This document shows positions 53,533 through 64,000 of a DNA stretch of 64,000 nucleotides, piece after piece. Numbering within the stretch: position 1 is the stretch's first letter; every line of letters begins with the position of its first letter. Below the pieces are notes generated by a model. That model ran no database searches, was not told the origin of the DNA, and was given only the letters and a program-made list of their open reading frames with translations. Both the position numbers and the translations under genes were made by a program. The stretch spans positions 95,907-159,906 of the forward strand of contig NW_019091400.1 of the NCBI RefSeq assembly GCF_001949145.1. Direction: 5' to 3'. Origin of the DNA: Acanthaster planci (Eukaryota; Echinodermata; Asteroidea; Valvatida; Acanthasteridae).

Positions 53533-56500
53533 ATGGCGGATGCGTCTGCCTTGGAAAGTAAGCAATAATTCCATCGATTTTGAGTTCACTCTTTGCCATT
53601 GTCAAGTTGCTTTTCTCATTGAAACTTTACGGAGAAAATTGGGAATTTTTTATGCACTTGTATGATATCTTAAACAATGATTCATTGGCTTTTTTTGGTG
53701 TGAAAAGGGCAGTCAAAATTGTCCGGCTAACTGCGCAAGCCGTCGCACGGCAGCAGTGTAGTGGCTGTGACTGAGTGTGCCGTCTGCGTGCGCGTGTGCT
53801 CCGCCGTACGTGCACAGTTCAACCATGGTTCAACAGTCCTGCTGTGCTGACTGCCTTGCTGGTGCATGCGTAGTTCCCACAGTCGCCCAGTCTGTCATTT
53901 TCAGACGGGCTGGATTGTAAAATATTGAAATTTAGAATATTGATCCATCCATGTCAAAATAGGCCTAGGCGCCATTGGCCTAAAAAATGTGAACTAGGCC
54001 TGAGTGGTGATGTTGTTACTTCATACTTGCCCCCCATTTGATCATTTAAATTTCATAATTTGTTTCATCATTGACATGTTCATTGAACTTGCCAAACTCT
54101 GATGAAGACTTAGCAGCTGGTTTCAGTTTCATACTTACTCAGCCATGTCAGTGGGATGCAGGATGCATCATTTTAGAACAGGGAGATACCAAAAACCTCC
54201 CTTGTGATACTTTATTACAGAATTTGTAAAAAACAACTTTCCAGTGCCCAGTTTCGTCTAGCATGTCGCGTTACGTTAGAGATGTTGACCAAGAGTTCCA
54301 TATACAGGCAACACTAATTTTCCCTTAAAATGTTATAACAGCCATCAAAAAGTGACAGGGGGCCTATGTCAATAAAAAGTTAAATTTATCTTGGAAAATT
54401 CTGAAACATTTACTTAGAAAACCCTTTTTTTTCAGACAAGTCTCTTACAGGTGTAGGTTTTTGCACAGGGGCATCAGGTGTTGTCCCTACAGAGCAAAAA
54501 TCTCCCAAGTGTCCAACTTTTTAAGTGACGTCTTTCATGTCTTTTCAACATGTCAATTACAAAAATACAGTTTACTGACACTTTGTTTCTTGTGAATTAA
54601 TTTACATTTAGTTCTCTTAGTATTAGAGCAGTAGTATCTTTATTACTCTTGGCCTTGCCTTGCATACAGTGATACCAACCAAGCGTATTTATGAAGTGTC
54701 TTACAAGCACATAAATTGGAACATGTATGCGTTAGATGTGTTTCTCAAAGAGTGCCTAGCACAAGTTTACTGCCAAATGGATAAGTCAGTAGGCCAGTAT
54801 GAAAGCAGGGAGGAAGGACGCAGCATGGTCACTAAAGGAGTTTGAACTAACTAGGCTAGAACATCAGGCTTTCTGACATGCCCTTTATGTCCATAGCTAG
54901 AGCGCAGCGAGTGCTTGAATGATGTGTACCTCATCTGTTTCACAAAAATGAAACCCCTTTGTACCCTATGATCGTCGCCACAGTTCTTCTCTGGTCATCC
55001 GCATTTCTAAATCTTTGTGTCCTGAAGTGTACGAAATTGAATATCCATGTCTTCGTTGCTGCTCGGTACAATATCAAATTTAATGCTTGTGTTAAGACGT
55101 GTGCCCTAAATGTTCATCTGCATTCGGTGCCCTTCTGGAGTTATTTTGGGAATAAAGAGCCTTAGTTGTTTGTAAGATTTTGCTTTTTTTTTTTAAATCA
55201 TTTTTCTTATGGCATTTATACAAAAAAGTATTTTATGAAATCTCATGATCACTCCTTGTGATGAAATAGCACATTTTATGAACTAAGCTTTCCAGTGTTG
55301 AACATTGCCAGTCTCAGCCACGTTCGTACCAAGTCTTTGAAAAGTGATGTTTGGAGGGGCAAAACTAAAATTACAAACTTTGCATGAATAATGGAACAGT
55401 GTTGAATATAAAAGTTTATTCGTAACAAAAGTAGGTCTAACCTTAGGGATTTTTCTCTGTCTGTTTCCTGGTCACAGCAATAAGTTGTAGTTAATTTCAA
55501 GCAAAACACCACTTGTATCGCAAGGATATTGCTGGCCTAGGGGGTTGACCAAATTGGAATACGTGTACCTCGAGCGGGCCCTCTATAAAAGATGGATGGG
55601 CTATGCAGTCACTGCCCACATTGATTTCCCCTGCACAAGCGGTCGCCACTTAGCAAATGAAGCACTTGTTGATGCCTACGTATACGGCATCACAGAAAAG
55701 CAAAGATGATGCTCTCAGCTGGAAGGCCTCTGTGTTAAAAAAAACATGGATGTGGATATAGATGAATTTGGGGGAAAAAAGGGTCCTCCACTCTCCAAAT
55801 TAGAGAAAGCCTAGAATCCTACCTCGTCATTGCTGTTAGTACCTTTTTTGTCGACACGCCAAGACTGTGATCTTTTTTGTTTCAGATTCCTCTGTGGAGG
55901 CTCTGATGAGCCTTCGCAGTGCCGGTAGGAACCGACCCTCGCCCATCAGCAACCCTGTGCCCACACCCCCTAGGAGGGGAAATGTAAGTGCCCGAGCTGT
56001 CAGTGATTTTGTTCCCCTCTTTATTTGGAGGGAGACAATCTGTCCTGTGATTTTCCACAGCTGAAACTGGGAAGTGAAAAAGGTTTGCTGAGAAGAGAAT
56101 GTGCTTAATCATGAACTGAATTTGGGAGACTATTGAATGCACATATTCCCACTAAACCCTGGATGTAGGTAATTGGAAAAGGATTTACGAGTTCTTGATT
56201 TTCCTGTTACGGAGCTCTTGATATGATTTGTAATGTATACAGAGCTTTTCATTAAAGCACATAGAAAGACTGTGAGGATCTAATTTGACCCTCTGGAAGG
56301 AACATGGAAGTCAATGGTGCTTATTAGAACATGAGCTTTTCAGGTTCAGGGGAATAGTACATGAACAAGATATAAAAAAAGCATTTAACCTGAAAAACAA
56401 TACCTGTATTTGTATTAATATCCTGCAGCCCCTTTAGACGCAATCAGTACCCTCTACCGACGAGCCGTGTCCTTACGATGACATCGGCATGAGGGTGCAT

Positions 56501-59500
56501 ACAGACTACTTGGTACATTTTGACCAAACAACAGATCACTGGAGGTTCCAAACAAGTGAATGTTGCTGACAAAAGGAAGTGTAGCCTTTTGGGCATTTTG
56601 CACTCAGAAAAATAAGTTATTTTTCTTGGTCCCTCCTTCCCTTTGCTAGTGAGGGGGACATGTGAATGTAGAAAATGTCTGTCCTTGAAGTTGGTTTTTA
56701 ACCTTCATGTTTGTGCCATTTCAGTCAACCTACTTATTTTGCCTCAACACAGCCACCAAGAATTCGGAAGCGCAACCGACTCATCTTCAACGATGACGAA
56801 GACACATCCATGTCCCCTATCAGATCCTCCCCCAAGAGAAACAGGACGACACCCACAAACTCGGTGAGTCATTTAGCAATTCATAGGTTATTCATGGGCC
56901 CTTGCTGCATCTCTGGTATTTTTCTAATCTTGTCCAAGTGCATACTTAGACTTTCAAGAAGGGTCTGTCCCAAGGAGAGAAATAGTCACTTGCTGAGCAG
57001 CCTGGTGCACTGCTGGTTGCACTGTGTCAATGCTGATGTCGGCACAGTGCACTCTAAGTTGTGTCAGAGTCCGCTGTTTTCTTAGAATCCACTAGGTTCT
57101 CATTTCAGCCGCCATAGGTAAAGAGATTTTCATGTGACTTTACATGACAGGCAAAGGCCTTTCAGGAAGCGTACCACGACCTTGGAAGTGCCTTCATATT
57201 GCGATTCTGTGTATTTCTGTTGGCAATTTTATGCATACCAGAATGTTGAGAGACTTTGAAGGTGTACACATTTCCGCACACATCTGTGTAAATTGAACAC
57301 TGACCGTCAAAATCACGTAACAGAAAACCCTCTATGGTTGCATTGAATAGCAAGGTGCCCTGAAAACAAAACAGATATGAAAAACCAGATGGGTGTTAGT
57401 GTGAGCATTAGAATACTTTCAAATTTTATAATTGGTCTTTGAATTTACGTTTACATTAAATTGAAATGTATTCAGGCCTCTCAAGGTACTTGTCATAGCC
57501 CTAGTCTGAACCCAATTTTTTTTTTCTTCTGTACAGCCTGCCAAATCTCAGCACTCCCGGGACCACCCCAAGTCTCACTCAGTTCCCTCCACGCCCCAGA
57601 AGATTTCTTCCTCGGCTCTCCAGAACCTGATCCTGAGCACGCCGGCCAAGAAGTCCGCCCAGAAGATGGGCTGCAGGCTCAAGAACCTCCTCAAGTTGCC
57701 CAAGGCCTACAAGTGGTGCATCTACGAGTGGTTCTACTCCAACATAGACAAGTCAGTTGACATGGCAGGCCGAAATTCAACCCTTTGGTTATGCCGGCTT
57801 GAACGGCTAAGTCTGCATTACTTGGCTTATGGCTGACAAGAACACATGGGCCTGTGGGCAAGCTGCCACCTTGTAGCTGAATCCATTTCACATAGGAATG
57901 TGTTATGGCTAGCCATAGCCAAGCGATTTGGGCTGAAAAACCTAGTACTGCCAGCAGCCACATTTGGCGTTGCATCTGAACTTTGTTTAAGGCCACAGAA
58001 TGAACCATTGGTTTGCTGTTTGCATGGTGAAGTTCCTATTTAATATGCCGTAAAGTTTTAAACCTGTTGTAACAGTTAATGATGCAAACACATTGCCAGT
58101 TTGATCGAATATTCAAACATTTGATCGTACCAATTTACCAAAAAGCAGAATGAAATATTTACATGTGTCTACATGCAGCCCACAAAAGAAGAATTTGAAA
58201 CAAAAAAAATGTTTTGCCTCATGGTTGGGCATATGCTTTAAGTTTACTCATAATATTTGTTTGAAATAAATTTTTAGAGTGGAGTTTAATAACCCCCAAA
58301 ATGAAGCTATTCCTTTTTTTGTTTTCATGATTTTCACCAACAATTACCTGATTTTGAAAATTAATAGTTGGTTATCCAATAATTGATTGAATATCCAAGT
58401 ATTGAATAATCGACACAGCCCTAGGGGGTTTGTGTCCAAGATCTCTAATTTTCTAAAGTAGTACAGGCACTGTAGGAGGTTGGCAATAACCACCTCTTGT
58501 TGCAAGAATCAAAGAACAAGCAAAGTCATTTATTTATTGTTTGGTTTTGTTTTCTCCCGCCTCAGGGCGTTATTCAGCGGTGAGAATGACTTTCTCATCT
58601 GCCTGAGGGAGTCCTTCCCCCAGCTCAAGTGTCGGAAGCTGACGAGGGTGGAGTGGTGCATCATTCGCAGGCTGATGGGCAAGCCGAGAAGGTGGGTCCA
58701 AGAGAGGGCTCTTTATCACTGTCAACACAGTCCTTGTAGGTCTGCCAATGATGCCTGTCTGTGTCAGTAGACTGATTGTGCCCATTATTAAGTCACGTGA
58801 CCCGTAGTTGATATCAAACATCACAAACATGGCGTCCTCCCATAACTGTTTACCAAACCATAAAGCCAATTTTGGGTATAGTACTCAGCACATCAGTTGT
58901 CTGAGCACTGTACTGACCGTCGGCTTGATTTTTTTGGTTAGTAAACTTAAAATACCATTTGGTATGGGAGGACGCCATGTTTGTCAGTGTCTGATACCCA
59001 CCGTAGGTCACATACATGTAGGTCTCTTGACCTGGCAGGCGCAATCGGTCTTTTTGATGAAGCGCCCTCTTTTTATGAGAGTTTCAGTTTTAAAATGATC
59101 TCATAGTTTCACTGGTGCGGCTGTACTATCAGGTTCCCGTAATATCTAGTTTTTATTAAGCAGGTGCATTGGATTAATTTTGAATGTGCTCATAGTAGAA
59201 TCTGAAACATTTTCATTGATTGGTCTCACAGATGGCAGAATTTGTTTGATTAAGGAAGGAGTGAGGTAATAACAGTGACAGGCAGTTATTACTTTGTAGC
59301 ATTTGGCCACAGTTGTTAATTAAAGCAATCCTCAGCCAACCTGAACCAAACACGGTTTCCTTGTGAGGCAGTTAGCTCCACTTGCAGGCAGGCAGGTCTG
59401 TACACACCTGTACACATCACAGTGCCTTCAATTTCACTAAATGCCAAATGTACTGGTGCGGCTGTATTATTGGCTTCCCGTAATATGTGACCCACTCTGC

Positions 59501-62500
59501 AAAAATGAGTCTTAAGTTGCCAAAGCCACTTTGTGAGTTTTCGTTTGTAACGTTTGGAAAGAGCAAATTGAGTTTTTTGTTTTGATGTAACACTCAGTTT
59601 GTCATCCTGACGGAAGTGGATACTCCGCCGTGGGTTCCTATTGATTTACACTGTGCAAAATTTTTTGAAAGGACTTTTTACTCCAAAGTGGCTCTGGCGA
59701 CTTAAGACTCATTTTCACAGAGTGGTCACGTATTCAGTCTCTACTAAAGCAGGAGCATTGGATTTTGGATGGTGAACACCCTTGCTCTTTCGTTTGTCAG
59801 GTGTTCTCCGGCATTCTTTGCGGAGGAGCGGGCGGCGTTGGACACCAAGCGGCGCCGCCTGAGACTGCTGCAGCAGAGGAAGTCCAGCGAGCTGGACACC
59901 AGCGACATCAAAGATCTTCCCCAAGAAATACCTCTACCCCTGGTCATCGGAACAAAAGTTACCGGTGGGTTTTTCTAACTACAGTAAACTCTTGATAACT
60001 CAAAGTTGATTAACTTGAAACTCCGCTTATCTCCAAGACATTCTTCATTCCTACCAAAAAACATAGGCTTTTACGCACAAAAAAATACCTCCATAACTCA
60101 AAATGCCCACACCGCGTGCACCACATTTTGAAATGCAACATGGTGCACCGTTAAGCAATTAAAATGGAATGATCATCTGGCCAAACAGGAAAACCCCGGA
60201 CCTGGCCCCGGCCACATGAGCAAGCACTGGGCTGGACTGAACAAAAGGACTTTCACAAAAAAGTACCCAGTTATGGTGGTTTATGTTTCCTTAATCAGTA
60301 GAACAGAAATTTTACATAAGAAAAATCATTAAATCTCAGCAGAATAATTTTGGGAAGAAATTTAATCTTGGATATAAGGAATAACCATTTAAAGCATCTC
60401 CAGCAGCCGCTTCTGGGGCAAGTAGAGTTGCTTATGCATTGTGAGTGTCTGTGTGGGAAAGACTCAGGAACTTTCGTTAGCTCAAAATCCAGATAACTCG
60501 AATTTTTTATCCATTCCCCTGAGGTTTAATTTATCAAGGGTTTACTGTAGCTGTAAGCACGGGAAAGTGACAGAACTTGGATACACGAGTATCTAGGGCA
60601 CAAGTTGTTCTTCCTGAGAGCAGCAAGAATATGTCCAGTTTTCCTGAAGTAGAATGTTTTGTTGTAAATCTAAAATGTGCCCACTACACGCTAGTTTATA
60701 GGAACATCCTGCCAAGTTTTGAGAGTAAGTGGAGGAATAACTCACCAGAGGATGACGTGACATTGGAAAAAAAAAAACTTTCAGGCGTATTAAAAATCTC
60801 TCTGGGTCACTGATAGACAGGACATACTCATGAGGAATTTGAATCTTATATTTCAGCTCGTTTAAGGTACCCCCACGACGGGCTTTTCACCGGGCAGATT
60901 GATGCCATCAACACGCAGAATGCCACGTACCGGGTGACCTTTGACCGGCACGGCCTGGGAACCCACACTATTCCAGACACAGAAGTCTTAGTAAGTCTGT
61001 TATCTTCTTTTGCTTCTTGTCAGTGTGTATGGGTTTTTTTGGGGGGGGGGCATTAAGTGTCTCGGGCTTTATTTACTTCAACTCTTCCAAAACCCCAACA
61101 GCAGCTTTCACTGTGTTTTTATGCATCATCTTAAGGTATGTTCATTCATCAGTGTTGTTAAAATTCCTGATGTGTGATATTTCTGTAATGAGTAATTTTT
61201 TTCCAACGGTTTTGAACAGTATTCTTCAAGTGATTTAAGTTGCAATTTAAACCACAGTTGATTTCAATGAAACAATGCTGTTTAGCCCAGCTTGATGCCT
61301 GATGTTTGATAGCTGTCTTTGGTGGAAGTTAAAATGTGTCCTCATCCACCAGTGCACTGTAGTGGACTGTGAAGGATTCAGGATAACCTAGTTAAGTGGT
61401 TAGGGTTAACTTAAGCAGTGTCCGAATTATTTGGCTACGGCTTGATATTGAACACTAAGCAATGGCTAGTGGCTTCCGCCAGTATGGTGGACGCATCTGT
61501 GATTTGAAGCTGCAGCCAGCTGATCTGGACACAGCCCTACATTTCTTCCTGTCATTTTTTTTTTCAATACAAGGGAACTGAGCCGCAAGACACCATGCCA
61601 CTATCTGCCTTCCTGAATAAGCAAAGACCCAGGCCCAGCCTGTTCTCACCACAGAGGTACGTTTACAGTTTAGATTGGCACAATTCAAAAGGCAACTTTA
61701 TTGTTCTGCATGTTGATTCTCTTTTTATAGTCCAGTTGAAAATTTTTTTTTTTCAAAATCAGTGAAATGTTTTTATCAACTAGAGAACCTGTCATAAGTA
61801 ATGAACAGTTCCTGACATTATTGGCTGATAAGCTATTTTGTTTAGCAGATTTCTCCTTGCTTAGCCAATTTCTGTGTTTTCAGCAGAGTTGTGGAATCTT
61901 CCCCTGGGGCTAAGGTCTCCGATCTGTCCGTAATTTGATGGGGGAAAAAAACTGATTATCTGTCTATGATCACAGGATTACGCTGGATGGTCTCCATTCT
62001 CCCAACTTGGACAACGACCCAATGCTGGGTATGTCACCTCTCCGGGGGAAACTTCAAGGGGACGAGAAGACATTAGGGGGATTCCCTGTCAAATTCCTGG
62101 TTCTTGTGGTAAGGTGTTCGCTTCCTGCTATAACTCTACCTGTGTGGTGACGTTGTACATATTTTACATTTTGTACATGTGTCACACTATGAAAGCTTTA
62201 CACCGAAGTCTCGTTGATTCCAGTGACTTTTTTTCAACATGGATTCACAGGACTTTGAAATCATCAAAAGTCGATCCAGTTCCTCCGACTAGTGCTTTAT
62301 TTTGAGTTTAACAAATATAAATGCAGCTGTTCAGACCTGCAGACAGCAGACTGCTATATGACTACCCAGAAAAGTTTCAGTGAGTCTGGTAGACTGTGTG
62401 CACACACTGTTTCATGACTGTCCTGTTTGGACGAGGCACAGTGTATTTTGGTTTCAATGTTTTCAAGGCCAGGTGTGCCGTTTAACGGTGGCACTCAGCC

Positions 62501-63153
62501 ATCTGTCAATTTAATAGACGTATTGTGCCCATTAAGTCTCATGACCTATAATGGGTATCAAACATCCGCAAACATTGCGTCCTCTCATAGCAAAGTGTGT
62601 CATAAATGTCATTTACCGGAAATAAGACTGACTGTCGGTAAAGTACTCAGACTACTGATGCGCTGAGCACTATACCCAAAAACAGCATTAGTTTTGGTAA
62701 ACAACACTTACAACACTTTTCTATGGAAGGACGCAATGTTTGTTGATGTTTCATACCCACTACAGGTCACGTGACTTAGCTTGTGCAATTGGTCTATTGT
62801 TGTTGTGTAAAGGGGCATTTTCATACAACATCCTTTGCTGGCATTGTCCCAGATTTCCGATTTCTTTTCTTGTGGCCCTTGTCAGATGCTGTGAGTTTCT
62901 TAAGTTCCGACTAGCTGCAGATTAAGTACAAGCTCTTGTTTCTTGACACATGAACAAATGCTGCCAATCTGCAGAAGCGGCCCTCAAGGAGGGCGCAACG
63001 TTTTCCAAGGTTCAAGTGCCTGATATGCATCGCCCTATTGACACGCTTTGCTTCAACTATCTGTCTATTCAGACCAGGTTATCAAAGATACTCGGCATCA
63101 AGAAGGACCTCTTGCAAGAACTGAAAGACATGAACACAAACGCCGAGAGGATG
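53533..63153 (+). CDS. LIN9: LIN9 (MuvB / DREAM complex subunit), first 10 coding exons, 3' partial
   Basis: Core subunit of MuvB, which with p130/E2F4 represses, and with B-MYB activates, cell-cycle genes in the nucleus. Exons: 53533-53557, 55886-55983, 56753-56863, 57537-57751, 58566-58691, 59801-59964, 60857-60990, 61574-61656, 61976-62108, 63073-63153 (390 codons; phases consistent). The start MADASALE follows a Kozak-like context. The N-terminal Ser/Pro/Arg-rich region has PPRIRKRNRLIFNDDE. The DIRP domain (about residues 120-235) shows KMGCRLKNLLKLPKAYKWCI, YEWFYSNIDKALF and LTRVEWCIIRRLMGKPRRC. It is followed by FFAEERAAL, a basic coiled stretch, the Tudor-like RYPHDGLFTGQIDAINTQNA, and TRLSKILGIKKDLLQELKDM, which starts the B-MYB/LIN52-interacting helical part. 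It continues past the window edge. Recalled human LIN9 aligns along its length. Confidence 0.96.
53558..55885 (+). other. LIN9 intron 1 (2.3 kb)
   Basis: AT-rich. Holds the R5 repeat copy at 54292-54421; nothing else recognised. Confidence 0.55.
54292..54421. repeat. Dispersed repeat family R5, copy 2
   Basis: Partner of 52839-52975. The two copies lie in direct orientation on either side of the SPTY2D1/LIN9 promoter and both first coding exons. Confidence 0.65.
57805..57932. mobile_element. Diverged GTGTCC-family foldback MITE
   Basis: In LIN9 intron 4. TGCATTACTTGGCTTATGGC at the left and the inverse of CCCAAATCGCTTGGCTATGG at the right form the arms. It resembles the arms of the copies at 18682 and 61412. 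Confidence 0.5.
58770..59050. mobile_element. Long-TIR foldback MITE family F, copy 1
   Basis: In LIN9 intron 5. Left arm GACTGATTGTGCCCATTATT through AAACATGGCGTCCTCCCATA. The right arm is its inverse, starting GACCGATTGCGCCTGCCAGG on the - strand and also reaching AAACATGGCGTCCTCCCATA. Arms are about 80-95 bp. The central part contains an AGTACTCAGCAC / CTGAGCACTGTACT palindrome. Confidence 0.85.
59111..59176. repeat. Intronic duplication, copy 1 (intact)
   Basis: ACTGGTGCGGCTGTACTATC, TTCCCGTAATAT and GCAGGTGCATTGGATT are repeated at 59452-59485 plus 59731-59775, where a MITE interrupts them. This copy shows the uninterrupted site. Confidence 0.8.
59486..59730. mobile_element. Tc1/mariner-type MITE with TA duplication, nested in a duplicated intronic segment
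   Basis: Inverted repeats TGTGACCCACTCTGCAAAAA (left) and the inverse of CGTGACCACTCTGTGAAAAT (right), continuing through ATGAGTCTTAAGT-GCCA-AGCCACTTTG for about 50 bp. TA on both sides (59484-59485, 59731-59732). It ends 70 bp before the acceptor of LIN9 exon 6. The paralogous segment at 59111-59176 retains the empty site. Confidence 0.85.
61412..61537. mobile_element. GTGTCC-family foldback MITE, copy 3
   Basis: In LIN9 intron 7. Left arm GTGTCCGAATTATTTGGCTA then CGGCTTGA. Right arm inverse: GTGTCCAGATCAGCTGGCTG then CAGCTTCAAA. It ends about 35 bp before the acceptor of LIN9 exon 8. Confidence 0.78.
62517..62794. mobile_element. Long-TIR foldback MITE family F, copy 2, with TA duplication
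   Basis: In LIN9 intron 9. Same family as 58770-59050 (TATTGTGCCCATT, AAACATcCGCAAACATtGCG, GAGCACTATACCCAAAA). TA flanks both ends (62515-62516, 62795-62796), indicating Tc1/mariner-type insertion. Confidence 0.85.
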
Positions 63154-64000
63154 GTAAGCTCAAACCAGACCGTGAACTGGTCACGACTTGCTCAAACTGG
63201 TATCACTATTTCTTCGTCTTTCTTCTGCTACACTGCTGAAATTGTTATTGATTTTGATTTGACGGCTTTAACAAAACGTGATCTGGTTTGACCTTCAAAT
63301 ACCTGGGTTTCTCAGACTCTCCCTCCCCCCCAGGATCTAGGCTGTCCCATGCCTGAACTTTTTGTAAACTTTACATGCATGCAAGGGTATTTATTTTGAG
63401 TGGATATCGGAAGTTTAAATTCAGCCTGTCAAACTGTTTTGTTAAGGGTTTGTCATAGTTCATACCTTTATGCATGTCGGCCCCTGCATGCGTCAAGCAC
63501 ATGCGAAAGAGAAACATTAACTTTTTGGGCCGACCTGTCTCAGAAAAAGTGGCACCTGTGGAAAACGGTGCTTAAATAATTGTAAGACATGACTCGGGAA
63601 AAACTCTGCAGACTCTGCACCACAGGTGCCCCCCAACTCCGCTCTTGTAGGGTATACCTATTTTGAACTGTGGTTCATTTGCAAACGATGTTCACAATGT
63701 GCTTGCAAGTCACAAAACTGTTCGTAAGTCATTTTTACAAGTGTTGTTAGTCTAAGTTCAAAGCCTAAAATTCTCCCAGCGTTTGCTTCAGATATACTAA
63801 TCAAAACAAGTTTAAGGAACACTTTCTATTTTGTGTATACTCTTTTATATGAGATATTTTACTGCTGAAAATGTGCATTTGATGTTTTGAAACATTTTTA
63901 AAATTTTTTATTTCAATGAGTACATCATCGAGACAAACAAAAAATGAAAGAACCAGACCCCACTCATTGCTTTGAAAAAAATTACAAGTTAAGAAAGGAG
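63154..64000 (+). other. LIN9 intron 10 (runs off the window)
   Basis: Starts with a canonical donor (GTAAGC) after exon 10. No further LIN9 exon or repeat recognised. Confidence 0.6.

Noticed and set aside
62950-63072. In-frame upstream extension of LIN9 exon 10
   Set aside because: It is open but unlike LIN9. Homology starts exactly at the acceptor before TRLSKIL, and using the upstream AG at 62974 would put the exon in the wrong phase.

Overview
This is a eukaryotic, animal nuclear genome window: genes with many introns and GT-AG splice sites, GC-richer exons in AT-rich introns, a tRNA gene inside an intron, AATAAA signals, and many short inverted-repeat transposons (MITEs), tRNA-derived SINEs and minisatellites. 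The proteins are clear orthologs of vertebrate proteins. The repeat content and the C1q/collagen gene suggest a marine invertebrate deuterostome, most likely an echinoderm, with a cephalochordate as the alternative. That placement is an inference. One 251-base run of N lies in an intron.

Layout: (1) 46-32420, + strand: the 3' three quarters of a CKAP5 / XMAP215 / ch-TOG microtubule polymerase gene. Thirty exons join without a frameshift into 1499 codons (TOG3, TOG4, basic linker, TOG5, C-terminal domain and tail); TOG1-TOG2 lie upstream of the window. (2) 32421-37290: 3' UTR and intergenic DNA with a 60-nt tandem repeat and a hAT-type MITE with an 8-bp target duplication. (3) 38315-44960, + strand: a complete five-exon secreted collagen-C1q protein (365 aa), probably with an untranslated first exon near 37.3-37.5 kb. 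Its last intron holds a tRNA-Asp(GTC) gene. (4) 47238-53282, - strand: complete SPTY2D1 (SPT2 histone chaperone), six exons, 532 aa. (5) 53533-63153, + strand: the first ten coding exons of LIN9 (MuvB/DREAM subunit), continuing beyond the window. SPTY2D1 and LIN9 are head to head with 250 bp between start codons. C1q and SPTY2D1 converge.

Exon boundaries were read by hand from homology, splice sites and phase. In all four genes the exon lengths sum to whole codons, which is a strong internal check. The genes have different jobs (spindle microtubule growth, secreted innate-type recognition, H3-H4 chaperoning, cell-cycle transcription); no operon-like functional link is claimed.

The observation I would follow first is a pair of consensus PCNA-interacting (PIP-box) motifs 21 residues apart in SPTY2D1, suggesting a replication-fork link for this histone chaperone in this lineage. 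Next are a TTCGAA (CHR-type) site in the promoter shared by LIN9 and SPTY2D1, direct repeats flanking a frame-breaking CKAP5 exon, and a TA-flanked MITE whose empty site is preserved in a neighbouring intronic duplicate. I found no CRISPR-like array, operon or new multi-gene system.
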